The notes under the pieces are model-generated. The model saw only the letters and a program-made list of their open reading frames with translations. It searched no databases and was not told the DNA's origin. 64,000 nucleotides of DNA from CAYJRR01 sp964372275 [NCBI: uncultured bacterium] (lineage in GTDB: Bacteria; CAYJRR01): the NCBI GenBank assembly GCA_964372275.1, contig CAYJRR010000001.1:4556-68555 (forward strand). The letters are read 5' to 3'. This document shows, in pieces, positions 14,879-22,394 of the stretch. Each line of letters opens with the position of its first letter. The stretch's first letter is position 1. A program made the translations under genes and the position numbers.

Positions 14879-14909
14879 TTGAATCGGTACCTTGGTACAG
14901 GGTTCAGAC
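14879..14909 (+). promoter_or_regulatory. MerR-type operator/promoter (19-bp spacer)
   Basis: A -35-like TTGAAT (14879-14884) and a weak -10 TCAGAC (14904-14909) are separated by 19 nt. Inside the spacer is GTAC-CTTG-GTAC (14887-14898). Spacing, half-sites and their offset (two nt after the -35) are the same as in the classical mer promoter with GTAC-N4-GTAC. The start codon is 7 nt after the -10. MerR-family activators untwist such long spacers when metal binds. Confidence 0.75.
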
Positions 14910-14916
14910 TGGGGCC

Positions 14917-15345
14917 ATGGCGAGGAGCGCGACGGTGTGGCAGATCGGCCGGGTCGCCGCGGAGGCGGGGGTGAACGTGCAGACGCTCCGCTACTACGAA
15001 CGCCGGGGCCTGCTCGCGCGTCCGGCACGGGCCCCGTCGGGCTTCCGTCTCTACGGGCCGGACGCGGTGGCGACGATCCGCTTCATCAAGCGCGCGCAGG
15101 AGCTCGGCTTCTCGCTCGCCGAGACCGAGGAGCTGCTTCGACTCAAGGACGACCGCCGCTCCCCCTGCGCCGAGGTGCGGGCAGCCGCCCGCGCCAAGAT
15201 CGAGGAGATCGACGGCAAGCTGAAGACGCTGCGCGCCATGAAGCGGGCGCTCGCGCTGCTCGAGCGAACCTGCGCCCGCCAGGGAACGGCCCGGCGGTGC
15301 CCGATCCTGGAGGCGATCGGGTTTCCGGTCGGGGGCCGGACGTGA
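14917..15345 (+). CDS. merR: MerR, mercury-type transcriptional regulator
   Basis: A 142-residue regulator. The winged-helix domain starts WQIGRVAAEAGVNVQTLRYYERRGLL, continues with SGFRLYGPDAVATIRFIKRA, and is followed by a long dimerisation helix. Cys84, Cys119 and Cys128 have spacings of 35 and 9, identical to Cys82/117/126 that bind Hg(II) in classical MerR. CPILEAIG near the end also matches. It should repress and, with Hg(II), activate its own operon from the operator just upstream. It overlaps the next gene by GTGA. Confidence 0.92.
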   Translation: MARSATVWQIGRVAAEAGVNVQTLRYYERRGLLARPARAPSGFRLYGPDAVATIRFIKRAQELGFSLAETEELLRLKDDRRSPCAEVRAAARAKIEEIDGKLKTLRAMKRALALLERTCARQGTARRCPILEAIGFPVGGRT

Positions 15346-16055
15346 GGGTGCAGCTCGTCTACTTCGGCGGATGCCCGCACGTCGACGCCACGCGCGACGC
15401 GCTCCGGCGCGCGCTCGCCGTGTGCGGACAGCCGCCGTCGTTCGAGGAGGTCGACGTCGACGCCCCCGGCACGCCTCCGTCCCATCGTCGATTCGGTTCG
15501 CCGGCGATCGTCGTCGACGGGGTCGACCTGTTCGGCGATGGATCGGCCGCCGGATGCGCCTGCCGGATCTACGGCAACGGCCCGAAGTCGGGCGCGCCGG
15601 GGGTGGCGGCGATCACGGCGGCTCTCCGCGCACGGATGCGACGGCCGCACTGGATCGCTTCGGTCGCGCATCTTCCCGGCGCCCTTCTTCCGCTCCTCCC
15701 GGCGGCCTCGTGCCCCTTCTGCGTCGCCGCGTACGCCGGCGTGCTGTCGTCGGTTGGGCTCGGCTTCCTCCTGACCGAGCGGGTGGTCGTGCCGCTGATC
15801 GTCGCGTTCCTCCTCACGAGCCTCGCCAGCGTCGCCTGGGCGACCCGCGGTCATCGAAAAGTGGGGCCGCTGTTCGCAACGGCCCTCGGGTCCGGGGCCG
15901 TCGTCGCGGGCCGCCTGGTATGGACGTTCGAGCCGGCCGTCTACGCCGGGGTGGTGCTGCTGGTCGCCGCCTCGCTCTGGAACCTTTGGCTGAAGCGGCC
16001 GAACCCGACGCCGCTCATCCGTCTCGGCTCGACACCGTCCCAAGGAACCCGGTAA
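15342..16055 (+). CDS. Thioredoxin-like / MerC-like mercury transport fusion protein
   Basis: A 237-residue protein. Residues 1-95 are a small thioredoxin-like domain with YFGGCPHVDATRDAL at the start, FGSPAIVVDGVDLFG (cis-Pro-type loop), and GCACRIYG. Residues 105-225 form about four membrane helices with a Cys pair in AASCPFCVAAYAGVL, followed by SSVGLGFLL, resembling MerC/MerT-type mercuric ion transporters. The GTG start overlaps the merR stop. No mercuric reductase or organomercurial lyase is nearby, so any imported metal would have to be handled elsewhere. Confidence 0.78.
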   Translation: MRVQLVYFGGCPHVDATRDALRRALAVCGQPPSFEEVDVDAPGTPPSHRRFGSPAIVVDGVDLFGDGSAAGCACRIYGNGPKSGAPGVAAITAALRARMRRPHWIASVAHLPGALLPLLPAASCPFCVAAYAGVLSSVGLGFLLTERVVVPLIVAFLLTSLASVAWATRGHRKVGPLFATALGSGAVVAGRLVWTFEPAVYAGVVLLVAASLWNLWLKRPNPTPLIRLGSTPSQGTR

Positions 16056-16075
16056 TAACTCCCACGGAGGTCCGT

Positions 16076-16279
16076 ATGAAGAAGGTCGTCGTCGGAGTCC
16101 TGTTCGCGCTCTCCCTTGCCGGCTGCGCGGCGAAGTCGGCCCGCATCGCCGCGAACTGTCCGCTCGCCGGCACGGCGGCGTGCCCGCTCACGAGCTGCCC
16201 GCTCGCCGGCACCCCCGAGTGTCCGCTGAAGAAGGCGTCCTGCTGCGCGGCCGGCGGCGCGGTCGCCGAGGCGAGGTAG
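16076..16279 (+). CDS. Small Cys-rich lipoprotein with CPL repeats
   Basis: A 67-residue protein. The signal peptide ends at LAGC (Cys18). The short mature part has repeated CPL(A/T) units (CPLAGTAACPLTSCPLAG and ECPLKKASCC) and about eight Cys. It looks like a surface-anchored metal-binding peptide. GGAGG lies 6-10 nt before the ATG. It sits between the MerC-like gene and the UGA-containing YHS-like gene, so a role in binding thiophilic metal is a fair inference. The Cys string has no family I recognise. Confidence 0.75.
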   Translation: MKKVVVGVLFALSLAGCAAKSARIAANCPLAGTAACPLTSCPLAGTPECPLKKASCCAAGGAVAEAR

Positions 16280-16288
16280 GAGGGGCGC

Positions 16289-16654
16289 ATGACCACGACT
16301 CGACGGACCTTCCTGCTGACCGCCCTCGCCTTTTGCGCCGGCGCCGCCGACACGCCGCCCCGCCGGCTGGAACCGTGGGAGCCGATCGACCCGACCTTCA
16401 CCGGCTGCGAAGGGGGCTGAGGGCGGCGCGCACGCGGCCGGTCGGCCGACGTCCAGGAGCAACCCGGTGCGGCGGTCGGCGATCGCGCCTACTGCGTGGT
16501 GAGCGGGGTCGTCTTTTCCGTGAAGGACGCGAGCCCCTCGGCCGCGCTCGACGGGCGCACGATCTACTTCTGCTGCCAGGGCTGCGCCGACTGGTTCACC
16601 CTGCACCGCGACGAGGTCCTCGCCGCCCGCGGACTCGCCCCGCGGGTCGATTGA
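16289..16654 (+). CDS. Predicted selenoprotein: Tat-exported YHS/TRASH-like metal-binding protein with one in-frame UGA
   Basis: The ATG at 16289 opens a 121-residue frame interrupted only by UGA at codon 44. The N-terminus TTRRTFLLTALAF is a good Tat signal. Before the UGA comes FTGCEGG, so the pair would be Cys40-x3-Sec44. After it the frame encodes a YHS/TRASH-like domain: YCVVSGVVFSV, LDGRTIYFCCQGCADWF, then LAARGL. A C-GGUC-G hairpin lies 19 nt after the UGA. The two halves are each shorter than 80 codons, so standard callers miss the gene. Its ATG is 9 nt after the preceding stop. It is probably a periplasmic Hg/Cu-type metal binder in the merR operon. Confidence 0.8.
16432..16452 (+). 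promoter_or_regulatory. Predicted bacterial SECIS element
   Basis: CGGCC-GGTC-GGCCG (16435-16448) is a perfect 5-bp stem with a GGUC loop at 16440-16443. It is extended by ACG/CGT below a single bulged A (16449). The loop begins 19 nt after the UGA ending at 16420. Loop sequence, closing C-G pair and distance agree with the element at 10188-10205 and with fdh-type SelB targets. Confidence 0.78.
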
Positions 16655-16686
16655 CGCCCCGTGATTCCGGTGATGTGGTGCGGCCG

Positions 16687-17190
16687 GTGAAACGCGTCGC
16701 GAGAGCCGTTCGAGCGTCGACCTGCCTGGTCGCGCTGATGGGCGGGCAGGCGAGCGCCGTCGCCCATTTCGCGGCGCACGACCGGCCGCACCTCCACGAG
16801 GCGGACGGCTCGACGGTCTGGTTGGACGGTTCGGCGCCGATCGATCCGGCGCAGCCGCTCGACGTCCGTGCCCTCTACCTCCGGCTCGCGTCCCAGATCG
16901 GCGCGAGCCACGCGCACGCCGACGCGCCGCACGACCACGATCACGGCGACGCGCACGGGGACGGCGACGACGGCGGCGACCACCCTGGCGACGACGGCGC
17001 TCCGTCCTCCCGACATCACGAGGCCCGCGGACCGTTGCACTTCGCGGGTGTCTCTCTTCCGACCGTGCACTCGGTCTTTTCGGCGCAGCTCGCGCCATCG
17101 CGACCGCTGCGGACGCCCGAGCCCGCACGCGCCGCGGTGACGGACCGCGTCGAACCCGGAGCGCCGCGGGGACCACCCCCAGGCCGGTAG
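16687..17190 (+). CDS. Secreted His-rich protein
   Basis: A 167-residue protein with a short N-terminal hydrophobic segment and a His/Asp-rich centre (about residues 75-120) with HAHADAPHDHDHGDAHGDG and DDGGDHPGDDG. This suggests binding of Zn, Cu or another soft metal. The remainder is Pro/Ala/Arg-rich and shows no known domain. The GTG at 16687 is chosen to keep the signal-like segment; a GTG three codons earlier is also possible. It lies between the YHS-like selenoprotein gene and the TonB receptor gene and probably supplies or buffers metal for that receptor. Confidence 0.6.
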   Translation: MKRVARAVRASTCLVALMGGQASAVAHFAAHDRPHLHEADGSTVWLDGSAPIDPAQPLDVRALYLRLASQIGASHAHADAPHDHDHGDAHGDGDDGGDHPGDDGAPSSRHHEARGPLHFAGVSLPTVHSVFSAQLAPSRPLRTPEPARAAVTDRVEPGAPRGPPPGR

Positions 17191-17242
17191 CGCGGTCCGT
17201 TGAGCGCTCCACCGGTTCGGCCCCCCTCCTCGAGGTCCGTCG

Positions 17243-19405
17243 ATGCACCGACTCGTGTCGGCAGGCGTCTGCCTGCTCGCGATCTTCCGTCTAACGTCCG
17301 CTGCCGGCAGAGAGACCGGCCCGGAACCGTCGCCGCCGACGGACCCGGCAGGATCCCCGACCCCGACGGCGACTGCCGCGCCCATCGCCGAGGCGAAGGC
17401 CGAGGAGCTGGTCGTCACCGCCCGGAAGCCGCTTCAAGCGGCGAGCTCGAAGGAGGTCCGCGATCGCGACTTCCTCCTTCGGCCGCACCCCCGACCGGCC
17501 GACGTGCTGATGGTGACGCCGGGTCTCTACGTCGTGCAGCACGCCGGAGGCGGCAAGGCGAACCAATATTTCCTCCGCGGGTTCGACGCCGATCACGGGA
17601 CCGACGTGGCCCTGTCGGTCGACGGCGTCCCGGTCAACATGGTCAGCCACGGTCACGGGCAGGGGTATGCCGACCTCAACTGGTTGATCCCCGAGGTGGT
17701 CGAGACGATCGAGGTGTCGAAAGGCCCCTACGACGCCTCCCACGGCGATTTCGCCACCGCGGGCGCCGTCAACCTGGTGACGCGCGAGGGGTTCGAGGCT
17801 CACCGGGTCTCCGTCGGCGGAGGGATGTTCGGCACCTACCGCACGCTGCTGGTGACGAGCCCGACGATCCCCGGCTGGAAGCCGTTCGTCGCCGTCGAGC
17901 TCCACGGCACCGACGGCCCCTTCGACCGTCCGGAGCGCCTGCAACGATTCGGTCTGTTCGGAAAGGTCTCGCGCGAGCTCGAGGGGGGATCCTCGTTGTC
18001 GCTGGCGGCCACGGGGTACGGCGCGGGCTGGAACGCCTCCGGGCAGATCCCGTTGCGCGAACTCCGCCGCGGCGACCTGGACCGGTTCGGGACCGTCGAC
18101 GAGACCGAGGGCGGCAACTCGGAGCGCTACAGCCTCTACGGCTCCTGGAGGGCCCGCGGCGCGGCCGGAGACGAGATGGAGCTCTTGGCCTATGCCGCGT
18201 CGTACCGCCTGAGCCTCTTCTCGAACTTCACCTTCTTCCGCCGCGATCGGGTGAACGGCGACCAGATCGAGCAGCAGGACCGGCGGACCCTGTTCGGCGT
18301 CGCCGGTCGCTGGCGCCGGCAGCGGTTGATCGGGGCGACCGTCTTCGACACGACGCTCGGCTTCCGCACCCGCACCGACCGCATCGAGAACGGCCTTTAC
18401 CGCGACCGGGAGCGGGAACGGATGGCGACCGTCGTCGACGCGTCGATCGACGAAGCGTCGCTGGGGGTCCACGCGCAAGAGGAGATCGTCTGGACGCCGT
18501 GGCTTCGCACCGTGGTCGGCGGGCGCGTCGATCGCGTCGACTTCCGGGTCGACGACCGTCTCGAGGATCTCTCGACGCAGGAGACGCGCACCTCCGGCGT
18601 GGCGCAGAAGACGCTCCTCAGCCCCAAGGCGTCGGCGATCCTCTCGCCGCTCCGCGACACCGACCTCTTCCTGAACGTCGGCACCGGATTCCATTCAAAC
18701 GACGCCCGCGGCGTGGTGCGCGGGCAGGATGCCGTCACGCCGCTCACGCGCGCGATCGGCTACGAGCTCGGCGCGCGGACCCGTCTCCTCGACCGCGTCG
18801 ACCTGGCCGCCGCCCTGTTCCGGATCGATCTCGACAGCGAGATCGTGTGGGTCGGCGATGAAGGGGTCACCGAGGCGAGCGGGGCGACGCGCCGCGACGG
18901 CGTCGAGATCGAAGCGCGCGCGCGCCTCCTGCCGTGGCTCTTCGCCGATGCCGACGCCAACTTCGTTCGCGCGGAGTTCACGCGGAACCCGGGGAACGCC
19001 GACGCCGTCGCACTCGCGCCGACGCGCCTGGTATCGGGAGGGATCTCGGCCCGGCATCCCGCCGGCTGGTACGGCCGCCTGGGCGCCCTGCACATCGGCG
19101 ACCGTCCCGCGACCGAAGACCGCTTCCTGACCGCCGAAGGGTTCACCCGTGTCGACCTCTCCGCCGGCTACCGTCGCGGCCGCTGGGAGGTCTCCACGTC
19201 GGTGCAGAACCTGACGAACACCGAATGGCGGGAGGCCCAGTTCGCCACCGTCTCCCGTCTGGCGGACGAAGAGACCGCCGCCGACTGCCCGCCCGGCACG
19301 CGCGCCCGCGCCGACGGCGGCGGCGCCTTCGACGGCTGCGAAGACCTCCACTTCACCCCCGGCGCCCCGATCAACGTCCAGGCGACCGCGACGCTCCACT
19401 TCTGA
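17243..19405 (+). CDS. TonB-dependent outer-membrane receptor
   Basis: A 720-residue receptor. After a signal peptide and a Pro/Thr-rich linker comes a TonB-box-like EELVVTARK (about residue 56). The plug domain follows: VLMVTPGLYVVQHAGGGKAN, YFLRGFDADHGTDVALSVDG, VSKGPYDASHGDFATAGAVN. The beta-barrel closes with VQATATLHF, a typical C-terminal aromatic end. VSHGHGQGYADLNWL is characteristic of a metal-related subgroup. The barrel carries an unusual late insertion with two Cys (DCPPG, DGCEDLHF). It probably imports a metal or metallophore as part of the mer-type locus. Confidence 0.9.
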   Translation: MHRLVSAGVCLLAIFRLTSAAGRETGPEPSPPTDPAGSPTPTATAAPIAEAKAEELVVTARKPLQAASSKEVRDRDFLLRPHPRPADVLMVTPGLYVVQHAGGGKANQYFLRGFDADHGTDVALSVDGVPVNMVSHGHGQGYADLNWLIPEVVETIEVSKGPYDASHGDFATAGAVNLVTREGFEAHRVSVGGGMFGTYRTLLVTSPTIPGWKPFVAVELHGTDGPFDRPERLQRFGLFGKVSRELEGGSSLSLAATGYGAGWNASGQIPLRELRRGDLDRFGTVDETEGGNSERYSLYGSWRARGAAGDEMELLAYAASYRLSLFSNFTFFRRDRVNGDQIEQQDRRTLFGVAGRWRRQRLIGATVFDTTLGFRTRTDRIENGLYRDRERERMATVVDASIDEASLGVHAQEEIVWTPWLRTVVGGRVDRVDFRVDDRLEDLSTQETRTSGVAQKTLLSPKASAILSPLRDTDLFLNVGTGFHSNDARGVVRGQDAVTPLTRAIGYELGARTRLLDRVDLAAALFRIDLDSEIVWVGDEGVTEASGATRRDGVEIEARARLLPWLFADADANFVRAEFTRNPGNADAVALAPTRLVSGGISARHPAGWYGRLGALHIGDRPATEDRFLTAEGFTRVDLSAGYRRGRWEVSTSVQNLTNTEWREAQFATVSRLADEETAADCPPGTRARADGGGAFDGCEDLHFTPGAPINVQATATLHF

Positions 19406-19431
19406 ACGCATGGTGGCCGGCCCGGATGCTC

Positions 19432-19437
19432 TAGAAT
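19432..19437 (+). promoter_or_regulatory. -10 box TAGAAT before the ankyrin gene
   Basis: TAGAAT stands 7 nt before the TTG at 19445. No clear -35. The spacing again implies a leaderless message. Confidence 0.35.
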
Positions 19438-19444
19438 CGGGCGG

Positions 19445-20596
19445 TTGGTCGGGCGCGTCCTCCGGTACGTCTTCGCGCGCGTCTACTTCCGGTGGACCCT
19501 ACGGAAGCCGTTGCAGTTGCGCTCCCGGCGCCCCCGCCGCAAGGATCCCGAGATCCCCTACACCGGCTGCTTCTGGTCGGGCCGCTGGTGGAAGGGGTAC
19601 GTGGAGGGGATCCCCTTCGCGGTTCATCCGGTGGAGTTCCGCCGAGGGGGGATCCGTGGACAGCTCTTTCTGGGCGCCTTCGACTACGACTGGAACACCG
19701 GCTTCTTCCGGGACGGTGAAGGGGCGCCGCTCGTCCACGACGACGGTCTCACGCCACGCCCGCCGCACCCGGAGCTGGAGTGCGCCGCCGTCCACGACGC
19801 CGTGCCGCGGCTGAGCCCGGCCGTCCGGCACATCGCCTTCGGCCACCGCGGGATCGCCGTCTCCAAATACGGTCCGGCGTCCCTGGAGACCTTCCGTTCC
19901 GACCTCGATCTCCTCGCGGGCGTCGTGAAGGCGCTCCAGTCGCGCACCGATCCGCCGCTGGTGGCCGCCGTCGAGAGGGGCGACGTCGACCGGGCGCAGC
20001 GCCTCCTCGGCGCAGGGGAGGATCCGAATCGCGTCGGCCCCTTCCAACACACCCACCGCGCGTTCGGTCGCACGGGGTTCAAGGCGCCGCTGCACCTGGC
20101 GGCCGACGCCGGAAACACGGCGATGGTGCGCGCGCTCCTCGACGCCGGGGCCCGCCTGGAGGACGTGCCGTTGGCGCTGGCCTTCGCGATCGAGCACGGC
20201 CACCTCGATACGGCGCGTCTGCTCGCGACCCGGATCGCGAGACAAATGGAGTTCCATCGGAGCCTGGACTGCGTCCTCTGGCTGGCGCCACCGCCGCTGG
20301 ACGAGACGAACGCGCTCGACCTTGCCAGTCGCAAAGGGAACCTGGAGATGGTCCGGATGCTCCTCGAGGCGGGAGCGAGCCCGTCGGCGGCACCGCGTTT
20401 CCGGGGGATCGCCTACCCGAATCTCGACCCGTGGCGCAGCGCCGCCGGGCCGGACCGACAGGCGATTCGCGAGGCGATCACCGTCGCCCGGGTCGGCCGG
20501 TCGCCCGAAGGAGGACTCTCGCTGGCGACGACGTCCGGCGCCGCGGGCGCCTTGTCCCCTCCGGCCGCCGACGGCGCGCTCTCCCTGAAGCGCTAG
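19445..20596 (+). CDS. Ankyrin-repeat protein with SLSLA/GALS tail
   Basis: A 383-residue protein. The first ~165 residues are a soluble domain I do not recognise (YTGCFWSGRWWKGYVEGIP, FLGAFDYDWNTGFF). Three to four ankyrin repeats follow: PPLVAAVERGDVDRAQRLL, APLHLAADAGNTAMVRALLD, NALDLASRKGNLEMVRMLLE. The C-terminus [18 protein letters not shown], then DGALSLKR, matches the tails of the next three genes. The TTG start lies just behind a TAGAAT box. Its stop overlaps that of the convergent neighbour within CTAG. Confidence 0.75.
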   Translation: MVGRVLRYVFARVYFRWTLRKPLQLRSRRPRRKDPEIPYTGCFWSGRWWKGYVEGIPFAVHPVEFRRGGIRGQLFLGAFDYDWNTGFFRDGEGAPLVHDDGLTPRPPHPELECAAVHDAVPRLSPAVRHIAFGHRGIAVSKYGPASLETFRSDLDLLAGVVKALQSRTDPPLVAAVERGDVDRAQRLLGAGEDPNRVGPFQHTHRAFGRTGFKAPLHLAADAGNTAMVRALLDAGARLEDVPLALAFAIEHGHLDTARLLATRIARQMEFHRSLDCVLWLAPPPLDETNALDLASRKGNLEMVRMLLEAGASPSAAPRFRGIAYPNLDPWRSAAGPDRQAIREAITVARVGRSPEGGLSLATTSGAAGALSPPAADGALSLKR

Positions 20597-21834
20597 CGAT
20601 CCACGCCCTTCTTCGCGTCAGGCAGCGACAGCGCCGCCGCCGGGGCGGCGAGGGTGACCTGGCCGCCGGTGCCAGCGTCGGCGATCGCCAGGCTCCCGGC
20701 GTGGTCGTGGAGGATCCGTTCGGCCCGCTCGCGGACGCTGCCGGCGGCGCCCGTCTCGACCAGGTGACGGGCCGCGCGGTGGCGGACGCGGGGATCGGCG
20801 TCCTCCATCGCCCGTTCGCTCGTCGACCGCGCGAGGTTCGCCGCGGCGGTCGCGCCCCGAAGCAGCGCGTCGAGGTTCGCCAGCCGCACCCCCGGCTCCG
20901 GGTCGGCGAGGGCGTTGTGCGCGAGCCGGGAGAGGGGCCACGCCGCGTCGCCGTCCGATCCCGCGGGAAGGAGAGCGGTCAACGTCACCAGCTCGTCAAC
21001 CATCCCCGGCAGTCCACGACCGCCGCCGCGCGAGGAGATCCGATGGCGCGCGCGCAGCCGCCCTCCCCCGACCACCACCCCGGCCTGCAACGCCTCCGCG
21101 AGCGCCATCCGCACCGGTCGGGTCAGCAGGGCGAGCGCCGTCGCCTCGTCGCCCCGAAGGAACGCGAGGTCGTCGAACGCGGCGTCGCCGGTGACGACCT
21201 GCTCCTTCCGCAACGCGGCGCGGAGCCCCGTCGTCGAGCCCTCGCGCTCGATCGCCAGGTCCCCCCATCGCGCGTCCCCCACCTCGACCCACGCCTCGCC
21301 CCCCTCCAGCGCGCGCAGAAGGACGGGAACGCCGCGAACCTCGCCGCGCGCCTCCGGCATCCGGAAGTAGCGCTGGCGCGTGGCAAGTCCCAGTCGATGC
21401 GAGGCCTCCGCCAGCGCGCGACCCGCCGCTCCGCCGAGCGCGCCGGCGTGCAGGAAGCCGGCGCCGACCGCCATCACCAGCAACCCGAACGCGAAGCCGA
21501 CGAATCGCGCGAAGATCCCGGCGCCCGACTCCTCCGGCATCGCCCCGGCGAGCATCAGCCCCATGCCGAAGACGAGCGCGCCGATGGTGATCCCGCCGTG
21601 CCCCGGCGTGAGGCGGACGAAGCTCCCCACGATCCCCCAGAGCCCGCCGACCACCATCAGGGCCGCCCCGATCGCGTGCGCCACCGTCCCGATCGGACCC
21701 AGCGGCGGTTCGATGTCGTGGTGGAGGACCCCCCAGACCCAGATCGATCCGAAGACGACTCCGAACAACCCGATGCAGCCCGCCCCCTGATTCAGCCCCG
21801 CCGCCTCGCCCTGGATCTGCTCGCGCCAGCCCAT
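20593..21834 (-). CDS. Membrane protein with HEAT-like repeats and SLAAP/ALSLP tail
   Basis: A 413-residue protein. Residues 1-140 contain about four membrane helices with Gly-rich loops (GAGCIGLFGVVFGSIWVWG, IGALVFGMGLMLAG). The rest is cytosolic. It includes REQ/RALEGGEAWVEVGDARW near the middle and helical HEAT-like units (RLAHNALADPEPGVRLANL, RSTSERAMEDADPRVRHRA). The end GQVTLAAPAAALSLPDA is a variant of the shared tail of this cluster. No catalytic motif is seen and the function is unknown. Confidence 0.65.
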   Translation of the reverse strand: MGWREQIQGEAAGLNQGAGCIGLFGVVFGSIWVWGVLHHDIEPPLGPIGTVAHAIGAALMVVGGLWGIVGSFVRLTPGHGGITIGALVFGMGLMLAGAMPEESGAGIFARFVGFAFGLLVMAVGAGFLHAGALGGAAGRALAEASHRLGLATRQRYFRMPEARGEVRGVPVLLRALEGGEAWVEVGDARWGDLAIEREGSTTGLRAALRKEQVVTGDAAFDDLAFLRGDEATALALLTRPVRMALAEALQAGVVVGGGRLRARHRISSRGGGRGLPGMVDELVTLTALLPAGSDGDAAWPLSRLAHNALADPEPGVRLANLDALLRGATAAANLARSTSERAMEDADPRVRHRAARHLVETGAAGSVRERAERILHDHAGSLAIADAGTGGQVTLAAPAAALSLPDAKKGVDR

Positions 21835-21859
21835 CCGGGCGATACGATACTACCGGCCG

Positions 21860-21865
21860 TACAAT
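21860..21865 (+). promoter_or_regulatory. -10 box TACAAT before the first zinc-ribbon gene
   Basis: TACAAT, one mismatch from TATAAT, lies 6 nt before the GTG at 21872. No good -35. Confidence 0.4.
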
Positions 21866-21871
21866 CGATCG

Positions 21872-22390
21872 GTGCGTCTGGTGCCGACCTCAAAGCTGCT
21901 GGGGTGCCTCTATCCGATCGCCTGGCTCGTTCTGATGTGCGGAGGGATCGGAGGGGCGTTCGCCGTGGTGCCCTACGTCTTCGACGGCTCACCGTACGCG
22001 CTTCTCTTTCTGCCTGCGTTCGGAGCGGGACCGGCGTTGATCTACCTGCTCGCACTCGTTTGGCGCGTGATTCCGGCGCGGTGCCAACGTCCCGGATGCC
22101 CGGGGCTCGCGTATCTCCACGGAGACTTCCAGTATCGGTGCGCTCTCTGCGGATTCGACAACACCGACACGGCCGGAAAGATGTCCGGGAACTGGCGCCC
22201 GGACTGGATCGAGCGACTCTCGCACGAGCGCATCGCCCCCGTGCTCCGATCGCTCTCGCGACGTCACCCGGAGGGCCGGCTTTCGCTCGCCCAACCCCGA
22301 TCGGAGGGGGCGTTGAGCGAGCCCGCACAGCCCGGGGCCGTCTCGGTGTCGACGGAGCGGGTCGAAGGCTCCCGCGAGGCTCCTGAGTAG
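21872..22390 (+). CDS. Membrane-anchored zinc-ribbon protein with SLSLA/GALS tail (1)
   Basis: A 172-residue protein. It has two N-terminal membrane helices (about residues 10-32 and 45-65), then a zinc-ribbon-like unit CQRPGC...CALCGF (about 71-94). A helical stretch follows, and the C-terminal tail reads GRLSLAQPRSEGALSEP, then GAVSVS. It forms a pair with the next gene, which has the same layout. The GTG start is 6 nt after a TACAAT box. No family is recognised. Confidence 0.65.
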   Translation: MRLVPTSKLLGCLYPIAWLVLMCGGIGGAFAVVPYVFDGSPYALLFLPAFGAGPALIYLLALVWRVIPARCQRPGCPGLAYLHGDFQYRCALCGFDNTDTAGKMSGNWRPDWIERLSHERIAPVLRSLSRRHPEGRLSLAQPRSEGALSEPAQPGAVSVSTERVEGSREAPE

Positions 22391-22394
22391 GGAC

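Noticed and set aside
15328-15340. GGTC-containing stem near the end of merR as a third SECIS element
   Set aside because: Only a two-to-three-bp stem closes the loop and no in-frame UGA lies 16-37 nt upstream in a coding frame.
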